A stretch of DNA of 62,325 bases. It comes from Paludibacteraceae bacterium (GTDB lineage Bacteria; Bacteroidota; Bacteroidia; Bacteroidales; Paludibacteraceae). The stretch spans positions 1-62,325 of the forward strand of contig JAQUTW010000008.1 in assembly GCA_028694215.1 (NCBI GenBank). The letters are read 5' to 3'. The translations under genes were made by a program, and so were the position numbers. The notes below the pieces were generated by a model. It did not search any database and had not been told where the DNA came from. It worked only from the letters and a program-made list of their open reading frames with translations. This document shows, one piece after another, positions 1-8,154 of this stretch (its first letter is position 1; the number at the start of each line of letters is the position of its first letter).

Positions 1-73
1 CGAACAGAGAAGTTAAGCCCGCCATCGCCGATGGTACTGCCCTTGTGGTGGGAGAGTAGGTAGCCGCCGACTT
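1..73 (+). rRNA. rrf: 5S ribosomal RNA, 3' part
   Basis: The first 73 bases match the 3' two thirds of a bacterial 5S rRNA: the CGAACagAGAAGUUAAGCCC segment, the GAUGGUACUGC segment and the closing GGGAGAGUAGGU-GCCGCC stretch. The 5' part lies left of the window, so this is the tail of an rRNA operon transcribed rightwards. A strong terminator follows at once. Confidence 0.93.
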
Positions 74-75
74 TG

Positions 76-110
76 AGCCTTGTGTAACTATATTACACAA
101 GGCTTTTTTT
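76..110 (+). terminator. Intrinsic terminator of the rRNA operon
   Basis: AGCCTTGTGTAA (76-87) and TTACACAAGGCT (93-104) form a perfect 12-bp stem with a 5-base loop, followed by a run of T. It lies directly behind the 5S gene. Confidence 0.92.
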
Positions 111-155
111 ATAAAAAAACTTTTTTGTAATTTAGCAACTTATTAAATTGGTATT

Positions 156-965
156 ATGCAGCATAAAATTATCTTGGTAACGGGTGCTTCTTCCGGTTTT
201 GGGAAAGCTATTTCTGAACAGTTGGTAAAAGAAGGACATATTGTTTATGGTACAAGTCGGAAGTTGGTGACTTTTGATAATGGGTGTAAGATGTTGCAGA
301 TGGATGTAACAGACAGAATGTCCATTAATAACGCAATTCTTCAAATTATTGAAGAGCAGAAGCAAATAGATGTAGTAATAAATAATGCAGGTATGGGGAT
401 TGGTGGATCTGTAGAATTGGCTACTAAGGAAGAAATTGCTTTGCAAATGAATACTAATTTTGGTGGTACGGTCAATGTTTGTTCCTGTGTGCTTCCATAT
501 ATGCGCAGACAACGCACAGGTTTGATTATTAATACGAGTTCTATAGGCGGAGTGTTTGGCATTCCGTATCAGGGATTTTATAGTGCGTCGAAGTTTGCCA
601 TTGAAGGTTATAGTGAAGCTTTAAGCCTTGAAACTTATCAATTTGGTGTTCGTGTAGTAATGGTGGAACCCGGAGATTTTTCTACCGGATTTACCGGAAA
701 CAGAAAAATATCGGTTGCTACACAAAACGATCCGGATTACCAAGCTTCGTTTGCACGGGTATTGAAAAATATAGAACACGATGAAACAAACGGAGGCAAA
801 CCTGAATATCTGGCTAAGCAAATTGCGAAAATTGTTGCATCGAAACGCCCACGTTTACGTTATGTTATTACTCCCAATTTTACACAAAAACTATCTGTTT
901 TACTGTCAAAAATCATGTGCGGTCGGCATTTTCAGGCAATGTTGCGCAAGTTTTATAATGTCTAA
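156..965 (+). CDS. SDR family NAD(P)-dependent oxidoreductase
   Basis: A 269-residue classical short-chain dehydrogenase/reductase. The nucleotide-binding TGASSGFG motif lies at residues 9-16, an NNAG motif near residue 77, and the catalytic Tyr-x3-Lys at Y142 and K146 (YSASK), with a serine in the NTSS segment just before it. The whole protein is one Rossmann domain and has no signal peptide, so it should be cytoplasmic. The substrate cannot be read from the sequence; the length and motif spacing fit the classical SDR type that acts on lipids, steroids or sugars. The gene follows the rRNA terminator and ends 10 bp before the convergent gene on the other strand, with no terminator between. 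No canonical -7 box was seen immediately upstream. Confidence 0.9.
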   Translation: MQHKIILVTGASSGFGKAISEQLVKEGHIVYGTSRKLVTFDNGCKMLQMDVTDRMSINNAILQIIEEQKQIDVVINNAGMGIGGSVELATKEEIALQMNTNFGGTVNVCSCVLPYMRRQRTGLIINTSSIGGVFGIPYQGFYSASKFAIEGYSEALSLETYQFGVRVVMVEPGDFSTGFTGNRKISVATQNDPDYQASFARVLKNIEHDETNGGKPEYLAKQIAKIVASKRPRLRYVITPNFTQKLSVLLSKIMCGRHFQAMLRKFYNV

Positions 966-975
966 TAAAAAGATC

Positions 976-3900
976 TCAATCTTTTTTACCGGAATCTGTT
1001 TCAGGAATATTTTCTGTGTTGGGTTGATTCTCTTTCCTCTTTCTGATAATTAGGCGGTCGATGGCAGCCAATGTCCCCGGTAGGATAAACAGAATAAGTA
1101 TAACGGCACTCAAAGATCCGATGGCAATTGTAGTACAAACGTCCGATATAATCTGTGTAGTGAAGACACCGAGAATAGCGGTTACAACAATCAAAATTAA
1201 TCCCGACGTCATAATTGTATAAATTGATTTTTCATAAGCGACACGGAGAGAATCTTGGATTGTTATTGTTTTACGGTTGTCGCAATAGTATGTTGAAAAC
1301 ACAATGGCATAATCAATAGTGGCTCCCATCAGAATACTTTGTACAATCAGTAAAGCCAAATAGTAAATGCTGTCGCCTTGTAATCCTATTACCATAACTG
1401 TAATATAGACAGCACATTGAACCAGAAGTACCAATACCAATGGTACCAAGAAGGAACGAAATGCAATTAATACAACCAAGAAAATGGCAATTGCTGTGAT
1501 GAGAGTAATTTTAATATATTCATCATCAAAACTTTTTTCTATTTCGTGTGCTAACGATGAAGCTCCGATGGTGTATGAATCATGAGTGAGATATTGAGTC
1601 CGTAATGTGTCTATCTTATCTAAGAATTTAGATGTTTCATCCGATTCTTCAGGATAATCAGTTAAGATGATAAGTCGTGAGTAATTTGCCCCTTTCATTT
1701 GTGTAATTCCGTCTTTCAACAAACTTTCCTGATCGTGTAATGCAGTTCTGGCTGCATTATCAAATGTTGATGAAAACAGAGTATCGTTTATGATGTTGTT
1801 GGTTAAGTAAGTGAACATTTGTTCTATGGACATTGTCCACGAATTATCAAACGAAGTTTGTCCGGCATAATAGAGATACAACAAATTTATTTCATTCTGT
1901 TTTATCTTATCTGTTAGGTTATCTAAAATATCACTGATTTCTTTGGCGTTATATTCCTTTTTAGAGACAACAGCATGCATTAACGTTTGAACGGATTTAA
2001 GTTGTTTGGCAGATGCTGTGTCAAACTGATTTGAGAAAGCTTTGTTGGGCAAGACATCTTTTATCACAAAATCAACAAAATGTTCCGGAGAAAGTTTCCA
2101 ATCTTTTGTATCTCCTTTTTCGCTGATATACAATGTGTATAGTTGTCGTGCTTGTGAAGGCTGCATCCCGATTAAATGGGCAAGTTCTGTTGCCGAATAT
2201 GCCGTATGTGATATGGAATTGTCAATTATTACTTTAGCCGTTTTAAGTGACGCTAAATCGTTGGCACTTGCCATTGACGAAAAGGTATCGCTGTTGTTGA
2301 TACTAAAATCAACAACTTTTTGTACAGAAAGTTTTAAAGATGCCAATTCTCCATTTTTAGATGCTTTATATGTAAATAGAATTTTTGTTGTTTCTGTATC
2401 CATTCCTATCAATTCTGCCATCTGTTTATGGGTCAGTATCTTGTCTTCTAATATATTGCTAATTATTTTTTGTACGGTTTGTAATTCTTCTTCCTCTTTG
2501 GGAGTCATGTTTGATTTAACTTTATCGCTTGAGAGCATAAAATTTACCATTTGTTCTACCGACATAGTTTTCTTAGAAGTAAAAAACGGTCCGTATTTTA
2601 AGGTGAAAACTTGTTTAACTTGGCGTTCTTCCATGCCGAGGTCTGTTGCCAATTCGGAAGCTGATTTTTGAGTTTGTAAGGCATTTTTATCTGTTAAAGC
2701 CGCTAATCTGTCTAATTGAGATAATTCGTCAGCTTTTATATATGATGAAAAATCCGGATTAGATGCCACATCTTGTTGTACAAACGAAACAAAATTTGCC
2801 ACAGTCATACCGCTTGGAATATAATTGGCTTGTTGCGCCTGATAATAAACAAACAACATTTTTACGTTTTCTGCGTCCATACCAAGAGTAGATGCTATGC
2901 CTTTGTAATCTTGCAGACGTGTCATTTTATCCGTATCGGTGTAAGTTTGCATGGTTTTTATTTGTGCCAGCGTTTCTTCATCGAACATTGATGAATAAGT
3001 GGAATGATGTGCCACGTCATTTACAATAAAGTTTGCAAATATTGGCAAAGTCATTGTGCCTGTGTTTATTCCGCCATGGAGTATGTAGTAATAAAGATAA
3101 AGCTGTTTTGTTTCTGCTTTGTCCATTCCCATAAAGTTTGCAAGCGTGTTATTGTTTAAACGTTTTGTTAGCAGTTTTTTGTTCGAGAATTTTTTCAGTT
3201 GGTCAATATTATTTGTCATCGCCGTATCTAAGTATTTTGCGAAAAGTGGATTTTCTACAACATCGTCTGCTACAAAATCCAAAAATGTCCCGGCTTCTAT
3301 TGTAGGAAGTTCACCATTATAGTATTTATAATAAAGCATTTGAAGTAGCGACGAATCCAGCAGGACATCGCTGCTAATATGATGAATAACATCTGTCATT
3401 TCTTTTACCTGATACGGTTTTCCCAATGTATTACTATAGCCGATAATGCTTTTAATGTGCTTGTCGCCGTTCAGTCGGGCAATGAGTGAGTCTATGTGAG
3501 TTGTGTCTGCATTATTATATACCAAGATAGTGGTGTTTTCTTGTGGGAAAATATCGATCATTGGGTCGTCAAGCCCTTCGGTAAAGATAATTTTGGTGCG
3601 ATTTTGCAGAATGAAAGTTCCTGCAAATAACAATACAAAAATAATGGGGATAATATGACGTAGTTTGAAACTGAATGTAGTCAGTGCATTTGTTTTTATT
3701 TGCGGTACTTTTTTTGCTGTTTTTTTGATACCCTCATCGCACAGAAGAATGAGCATTGGCAGTAGCGTAAATACACAAATCATACTGATAAAGACGCCTT
3801 TTGCCAATACAATACCAAGTTCCATTCCCATTTTAAAGCTCAAAAAACAAAGAACCAAAAGACCCACAACTGTTGTCAGTGCACTTGAGCAGATAGTAGA

Positions 3901-4662
3901 GAATGATTTTGTTAGAGCCGACTTCATGGCAGTAGTTTTGTTATCTGCCAAATTAAGTTCCTGCCGATATCTGTTAATCAAGATAATGGAATAGTCCATA
4001 GAGAGAACCAATTGTAAAATAGGTCCGATAGAGATTGTCAAGGTTGCAGTGTCTCCAAGAAAGATATTTGTTCCAATATTTATAATTACGGCAATTCCGA
4101 TAACAAGCATAAATAGAATAGGTTCTAACCACGAACGGCTCATTACAAACAAAATGACAAGCAATATTGAGACTGCTAAAATTAACAGCCAATTTGGAAC
4201 AGCAGTTTCTTGCGTACTGTTGTTTTGAAAAACCATCGTGTATTCCGGGAAATTGTGGTCTAAAGCTTCTTCTATATAAAGTTCTTCGGTAGAGTTGTAG
4301 TTGTAGGTGGTACTGACAACAAACAGTGTGTGGTTTGCTTTGTTGTAGGCGACATTATTGGGCTCATAATCAACTTTTTTTACGTATTTTATCTGTTTCA
4401 GTTCACTAAGTACGGTTTTTTTTTGCGCTTCCGTCAAATCGTCGAACATTACGCGGATACTGCTGTTTTCGGTGGTTTCAGGAAAATTGGCTGCCATTAC
4501 GTCTAATCCCTGTTTCATGTTGGAGTCGTCCGGCAGATATTTGGTCATATCGGTATTGATACCTGTTTGTAATGCCAATACGCCGCATATAGCGGTAATA
4601 ATCAGCATAACAGCCATTAACCAATATCGTTTATCTATAATAAAGTTAGCTAATCTATTCAT
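976..4662 (-). CDS. MMPL/RND-superfamily membrane protein with repeat-filled outer loop
   Basis: An efflux-type RND/MMPL protein of 1228 residues. It has a first membrane helix near the N terminus, an outer loop, a block of five to six helices, a second and very large outer region, and a final helix block near the C terminus. Typical MMPL proteins are 700-1000 residues. The excess is a run of seven modules of about 80 residues between roughly residues 440 and 985. Each has the pattern hydrophobic-Tyr-Tyr, then a Met-Ser/Thr start of a helix, then an Asp-Val segment, and most are preceded by a GM(D/E/Q)xxxxK motif. The open frame extends 18 codons further (to 4716), but a -7 box lies at 4734-4741, so a start at 4662 leaves a normal leader. 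Its role is probably export of a lipid or hydrophobic compound (inference). The gene stands alone. Confidence 0.85.
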   Translation of the reverse strand: MNRLANFIIDKRYWLMAVMLIITAICGVLALQTGINTDMTKYLPDDSNMKQGLDVMAANFPETTENSSIRVMFDDLTEAQKKTVLSELKQIKYVKKVDYEPNNVAYNKANHTLFVVSTTYNYNSTEELYIEEALDHNFPEYTMVFQNNSTQETAVPNWLLILAVSILLVILFVMSRSWLEPILFMLVIGIAVIINIGTNIFLGDTATLTISIGPILQLVLSMDYSIILINRYRQELNLADNKTTAMKSALTKSFSTICSSALTTVVGLLVLCFLSFKMGMELGIVLAKGVFISMICVFTLLPMLILLCDEGIKKTAKKVPQIKTNALTTFSFKLRHIIPIIFVLLFAGTFILQNRTKIIFTEGLDDPMIDIFPQENTTILVYNNADTTHIDSLIARLNGDKHIKSIIGYSNTLGKPYQVKEMTDVIHHISSDVLLDSSLLQMLYYKYYNGELPTIEAGTFLDFVADDVVENPLFAKYLDTAMTNNIDQLKKFSNKKLLTKRLNNNTLANFMGMDKAETKQLYLYYYILHGGINTGTMTLPIFANFIVNDVAHHSTYSSMFDEETLAQIKTMQTYTDTDKMTRLQDYKGIASTLGMDAENVKMLFVYYQAQQANYIPSGMTVANFVSFVQQDVASNPDFSSYIKADELSQLDRLAALTDKNALQTQKSASELATDLGMEERQVKQVFTLKYGPFFTSKKTMSVEQMVNFMLSSDKVKSNMTPKEEEELQTVQKIISNILEDKILTHKQMAELIGMDTETTKILFTYKASKNGELASLKLSVQKVVDFSINNSDTFSSMASANDLASLKTAKVIIDNSISHTAYSATELAHLIGMQPSQARQLYTLYISEKGDTKDWKLSPEHFVDFVIKDVLPNKAFSNQFDTASAKQLKSVQTLMHAVVSKKEYNAKEISDILDNLTDKIKQNEINLLYLYYAGQTSFDNSWTMSIEQMFTYLTNNIINDTLFSSTFDNAARTALHDQESLLKDGITQMKGANYSRLIILTDYPEESDETSKFLDKIDTLRTQYLTHDSYTIGASSLAHEIEKSFDDEYIKITLITAIAIFLVVLIAFRSFLVPLVLVLLVQCAVYITVMVIGLQGDSIYYLALLIVQSILMGATIDYAIVFSTYYCDNRKTITIQDSLRVAYEKSIYTIMTSGLILIVVTAILGVFTTQIISDVCTTIAIGSLSAVILILFILPGTLAAIDRLIIRKRKENQPNTENIPETDSGKKD

Positions 4663-4733
4663 GTTGCTTTTTGAGAAGCTTCTAAAACTGACATTGGCAG
4701 ATAATATCTCTACCAAGATGAAGCAATATTCTG

Positions 4734-4741
4734 CAAAAATA
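4734..4741 (-). promoter_or_regulatory. -7 promoter box for the MMPL-type gene
   Basis: On the minus strand the sequence is TATTTTTG, a match to the Bacteroidetes -7 consensus TAnnTTTG. It lies 72 bases before the chosen start codon. No good -33 TTG was seen. Confidence 0.5.
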
Positions 4742-4870
4742 CAAAAAAATACTTCGTTTAAAAAATATTAAGGCGATAGATTTAGTAAATAATGCAATGA
4801 AAATATTTTTTCTGCACGAGGGCAAATTGATAACAAAAATTTTTATTTAAAAAAAGAAGGAAAGAATCAT

Positions 4871-4900
4871 TTGATAATATGGAAATTTCCGGTAACTTTG
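4871..4900 (+). promoter_or_regulatory. Bacteroidetes-type promoter for the methyltransferase locus
   Basis: TTG (4871-4873), 19 bases, then TAACTTTG (4893-4900), an exact match to the Bacteroidetes housekeeping promoter. Transcription would start near 4904-4907, giving a leader of about 325 bases before the gene at 5232. Confidence 0.65.
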
Positions 4901-4905
4901 TAGAG

Positions 4906-5229
4906 AACTAATTTAAAATAAAGAATTATGCAATAAGCGTATGATTACGCAATAGATAAATTAATTAAGCATTAGCTATTATTCACATTCAAAACAAAAG
5001 CGTCAGAAACTGATTGTTTGAAATAATCGAATAAGGCAAAATTCACGGAAGCCAAATTAGCTCTCGTCTGCTCACAAAAGTTAATGCTCACACCGAATAG
5101 GTGTGAGCTAATCTATGTGAGCAAACGGGGTTCTTCTGACGCTCCTCGTGAATGTGATAGAGAAGGCTCACACTTTTTCTTTTTGCCCGATTTTCAGTGA
5201 TTGATAGTGATGCAAAAAACTATCAATCA
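4906..5229 (+). promoter_or_regulatory. Long structured leader upstream of the methyltransferase
   Basis: This 325-base stretch has no convincing ORF and is packed with inverted repeats. A GCGTA/TACGC hairpin lies at 4937-4950. TCACATTC (4983-4990) pairs with GAATGTGA (5150-5157). GCGTCAGAA (5000-5008) pairs with TTCTGACGC (5134-5142). TGCTCACA (5069-5076) pairs with TGTGAGCA (5116-5123). GCTCACACC (5086-5094) pairs with GGTGTGAGC (5100-5108). All four of the latter are nested. A further GCTCACAC followed by a T-rich run (5166-5180) could compete for the GTGTGAGC arm. The function is unknown; a regulatory leader or a separate RNA are both possible. Confidence 0.55.
5198..5229 (+). promoter_or_regulatory. 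Perfect palindrome abutting the methyltransferase start codon
   Basis: TGATTGATAGT (5198-5208) and ACTATCAATCA (5219-5229) are perfect 11-base inverted repeats with a 10-base spacer, ending two bases before the ATG at 5232. It could be a protein operator or an RNA hairpin that blocks ribosome access. Confidence 0.6.
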
Positions 5230-5231
5230 TT

Positions 5232-6221
5232 ATGGCAGGAAATAAAAATTTGCACGATGCTAATCGTGCCCAAAAGGACGAGTTCTACACGCAGCTTACG
5301 GACATTGAAAATGAGTTGAGGCATTATAAGGAACATTTCAAGGGCAAAACCGTGCTTTGTAATTGCGATGACCCACGTATAAGTAATTTTTTTCATTATT
5401 TTTCGTATAATTTTGAACAGTTGGGGTTGAAAAAACTCATTACCACCTGCTACAAAAATCAAAATCGGGATTTGTTTTCGGAAAACAAATCGGAAAGTGC
5501 TATTTATCTTGAATACACCGGCGACAAAAACGGCGACCGCATACCCAATCCAGAAGAAATTGGCGTAAAACCGCTGAAAGGTGATGGCGATTTCCGTAGT
5601 CCTGAATGTATTGAGCTACTAAAGGAAGCCGACATTGTAGTAACTAATCCTCCATTCTCGTTGTTCCGCGAATATGTGACGCAGTTGGTGGAAAACGATA
5701 AAAAGTTTATCATTGTTGGTCACCAAAATGCGATTACATACAAAGAAATTTTCAAATTAATAAAAGAAAATCAGATATGGTTAGGATTTGGATTTAAAGG
5801 CGGTGCCGGACACTTTTTTTCTACTTATGAAGATACTGCCACCGCAGGCGATCACAAAAAAGGAATGATACGTGTTTCTGGCGTAAATTGGTTTACCAAT
5901 CTCGATATTAATAAACGTCACGAAGATTTGATTTTGTATAAAACCTACACGCCCGAAGAATACCCGAAATACGATAATTATGATGCGATAAACGTAAATA
6001 AAACCGCTGATATTCCAATGGATTATGCCGGCGTAATGGGCGTTCCGATTACCTTTTTGGATAAATATAATCCTGAACAGTTTGAAATGTTGGGATTATC
6101 AGCTTCTGCCGGTTATGATAAAGATGTTGTCGGAATACCTTTTTTAGGGCAAAGAGATGCCCGTGCTGCTATTAATGGAAAGACGGTTTATGCACGAATT
6201 TTAATCCGTAAAATCAAATAA
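5232..6221 (+). CDS. EcoRI-family adenine-specific DNA methyltransferase
   Basis: A 329-residue protein that looks like the EcoRI methylase family, whose members are about this length. It transfers a methyl group from AdoMet to adenine N6 in DNA. The catalytic motif IV is NPPF at residues 139-142, in the context DIVVTNPPFSLF. The segment VLCNCDDPRISNFF near residue 45 fits the atypical AdoMet-binding region of this family. No signal peptide or membrane segment is present. It is followed after 97 bases by a DUF262/HNH nuclease on the same strand, which suggests a restriction-modification or related defence pair. The recognition sequence cannot be deduced. The start is fixed by the palindrome that ends just before it. 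Confidence 0.88.
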   Translation: MAGNKNLHDANRAQKDEFYTQLTDIENELRHYKEHFKGKTVLCNCDDPRISNFFHYFSYNFEQLGLKKLITTCYKNQNRDLFSENKSESAIYLEYTGDKNGDRIPNPEEIGVKPLKGDGDFRSPECIELLKEADIVVTNPPFSLFREYVTQLVENDKKFIIVGHQNAITYKEIFKLIKENQIWLGFGFKGGAGHFFSTYEDTATAGDHKKGMIRVSGVNWFTNLDINKRHEDLILYKTYTPEEYPKYDNYDAINVNKTADIPMDYAGVMGVPITFLDKYNPEQFEMLGLSASAGYDKDVVGIPFLGQRDARAAINGKTVYARILIRKIK

Positions 6222-6227
6222 TCTGTT

Positions 6228-6306
6228 GTAGGGACGTCGCGTGCGGCGTTTGAAAACGTACAAACAGGAAAACATAACCAACGGACGGTGCACGCACCGT
6301 CCCTAC
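6228..6306. repeat. Palindromic GTAGGGACG repeat between the two defence genes
   Basis: Two 22-base arms (6228-6249 and 6285-6306) are inverted copies. The outer GTAGGGACG/CGTCCCTAC is perfect and the inner part imperfect. The right arm is itself a small palindrome, ACGGTG-CACG-CACCGT. It fills the gap between the methyltransferase and nuclease genes and would fold in the transcript. Elements starting GTAGGGACG are, as I recall, dispersed repeats in several bacterial genomes; copy number here cannot be checked. Confidence 0.6.
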
Positions 6307-6318
6307 AAAAATACAATT

Positions 6319-7410
6319 ATGCAAATAGAATTACGAGAAATCACCATTCGTGAACTAGCCAACGGCTATGAGGACAACGCCGAGAATGGCGTATTCGGTT
6401 ACGGCGGCAAATTGGATATACGTCCGCCCTATCAACGCGAATTTATCTACAAAGAAAAACAGCGTGACGCAGTCATCAACACTGTTACGCAAAATTTTCC
6501 GCTCAACGTGATGTATTGGGCAAAGCACGAAGACGGCACTTTTGAAGTTATTGACGGACAACAGCGTACAATTTCTATTTGTCAATATATAAACGGAGAT
6601 TTTGCCTTCGATATGCGCTACTTTCACAACTTGCAAGTCGATGAACAGGAGCAAATTCTGAATTATTGTCTGATGGTGTATGTGTGCAGCGGCACCGACA
6701 GTGAAAAGTTGCAGTGGTTCAAGACAATCAACATTGCAGGAGAAAAACTTACCGAACAAGAGTTACGCAATGCCGTCTATTCGGGCTCGTGGGTGAGCGA
6801 TGCCAAACGATATTTCAGCAAAAACGGTTGTGCAGCATCGCAGATAGCAAACGATTATATTAATGGTTCAGCAATACGGCAGGATTTTCTTGAAACCGCA
6901 ATTTCGTGGATTTCCGACGGAAATATAGAATCACACATGGCAAATCATCAAAACGATGCAAGTGCGGCTCCTCTATGGCAATTTTTCCAATCCGTAATTA
7001 TATGGATTGAAACATCGTTCAAACCAAACAAAGAACGAAAAAAAATTATGAAAGGGGTGGATTGGGGAACTCTCTACAAGAAATTCAAAGGCAGAATCTT
7101 CGATGTGGCAGAAATTGACAAAGAAGTCAGAAAATTAATTCTTGACGATGACGTAACTAAAAAAACAGGCATTTATCCTTACATACTTACAAGAAAAGAA
7201 AATTACCTTTCAATTAGAGCGTTCAGCGAGGCACAGAAATTAGCCGCCTACGAACAACAATTAGGCGTATGCCCGATATGCCATAAACATTTTGGAATTA
7301 CCGAAATGGAAGCCGACCACATTACGCCGTGGCACGCGGGCGGCAGAACCATTGCCGAAAATTGCCAAATGCTTTGTCGCGAATGTAATCGCAGAAAATC
7401 GGGTAAATAA
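6319..7410 (+). CDS. DUF262 (GmrSD-like N domain) and HNH endonuclease
   Basis: A 363-residue protein with two recognisable parts. The N-terminal half is DUF262, the ParB-like fold found in the GmrS part of GmrSD type IV restriction enzymes. It carries PPYQR at residues 36-40 and the signature DGQQR at 79-83. The C terminus is an HNH nuclease: CxxC at 318/321, Asp-His at 333-334, Asn at 348 and a second CxxC at 353/356 that would complete a zinc site. The open frame runs in from 6241, but that part is the palindromic repeat, so the ATG at 6319 is chosen. It is the likely effector of the two-gene locus with the methyltransferase. Whether it cuts unmethylated, methylated or phage-modified DNA is not known. 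Confidence 0.85.
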   Translation: MQIELREITIRELANGYEDNAENGVFGYGGKLDIRPPYQREFIYKEKQRDAVINTVTQNFPLNVMYWAKHEDGTFEVIDGQQRTISICQYINGDFAFDMRYFHNLQVDEQEQILNYCLMVYVCSGTDSEKLQWFKTINIAGEKLTEQELRNAVYSGSWVSDAKRYFSKNGCAASQIANDYINGSAIRQDFLETAISWISDGNIESHMANHQNDASAAPLWQFFQSVIIWIETSFKPNKERKKIMKGVDWGTLYKKFKGRIFDVAEIDKEVRKLILDDDVTKKTGIYPYILTRKENYLSIRAFSEAQKLAAYEQQLGVCPICHKHFGITEMEADHITPWHAGGRTIAENCQMLCRECNRRKSGK

Positions 7411-7422
7411 ATTATTTTTGCA

Positions 7423-7430
7423 TACCTTTG
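7423..7430 (+). promoter_or_regulatory. -7 box for the menaquinone genes
   Basis: TACCTTTG lies 27 bases before the ubiE/menG start. A second match, TATTTTTG, lies 10 bases upstream (7413-7420). No TTG was seen at the usual -33 distance. Confidence 0.5.
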
Positions 7431-7457
7431 CATTGTCTAATTTTAACGGTTTAATAG

Positions 7458-8147
7458 ATGGCTTCCGGTATTGCAACCTTATTTAATAGTATAGCGAACG
7501 ATTACGATAAGTTTAATCATATTTTGTCGTTGAATATTGATAAAATTTGGCGCAAAAAATCGCTTGTCGGACATATTGACCAATCAATAGACTCTGTGCT
7601 TGATATTGCCTGTGGAACCGGCGATTTTGCCATTAGTTTGGTAAAGGCAGGCGCACACAAAGTACATGGCGTTGATATTTCGGAAAAAATGGTTGAAGTT
7701 GGCAGGCAAAAAATCAACCGTATGGGTTTGGCACAGCAAATAGATTTGCAAATAGCGGATTGTGCTGCACTTCCGTTTCCCGATAATATGTTTGATGCTG
7801 TAACGGTGGCGTTTGGCGTGAGAAATTTTGAACATCGCACAGAGAGCCTGAAAGAGATGTACCGCGTTTTGAACAGCGGTTCGGAACTGATATTGCTGGA
7901 ATTTTCCAAGCCGCAGCATTCCCTCATAAAACACCTTTACGGTTTCTATTTCAGACATATTTTACCGACAGTTGGTGGCTGGATTTCCGGTGATCGTGCA
8001 CCATACGAATATCTCCCACGCAGTGTATATGCGTTTCCGGATGTTGCCGATTTTGTTGCCGAATTGCAAGGAGCAGGTTGGACAGATGTGCGTACTAAAT
8101 CATTTACTTTTGGTATTGCTACAGTCTATTATGGGAAAAAAATATAA
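7458..8147 (+). CDS. ubiE: Demethylmenaquinone methyltransferase
   Basis: A 229-residue class I AdoMet methyltransferase that methylates demethylmenaquinone, the last step of menaquinone synthesis. AdoMet motif I is VLDIACGTGDFA. The UbiE signatures are present: FNSIANDYDKFNHILS at the N terminus, then VAFGVRNFEHR, LLEFSKP and YLPRSVYAFP. The gene, also called menG, is followed directly by menA, so two steps of the same pathway are co-transcribed. A -7 box lies 27 bases upstream of the ATG. Confidence 0.95.
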   Translation: MASGIATLFNSIANDYDKFNHILSLNIDKIWRKKSLVGHIDQSIDSVLDIACGTGDFAISLVKAGAHKVHGVDISEKMVEVGRQKINRMGLAQQIDLQIADCAALPFPDNMFDAVTVAFGVRNFEHRTESLKEMYRVLNSGSELILLEFSKPQHSLIKHLYGFYFRHILPTVGGWISGDRAPYEYLPRSVYAFPDVADFVAELQGAGWTDVRTKSFTFGIATVYYGKKI

Positions 8148-8154
8148 TAAATTT

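Noticed and set aside
2042-2671. 209-codon plus-strand frame inside the MMPL-type gene
   Set aside because: It is the antisense of the repeat region; no promoter, no recognisable protein features.
6241-6318. Upstream extension of the DUF262/HNH frame
   Set aside because: It is translated palindromic repeat; the DUF262 pattern begins at the ATG at 6319.
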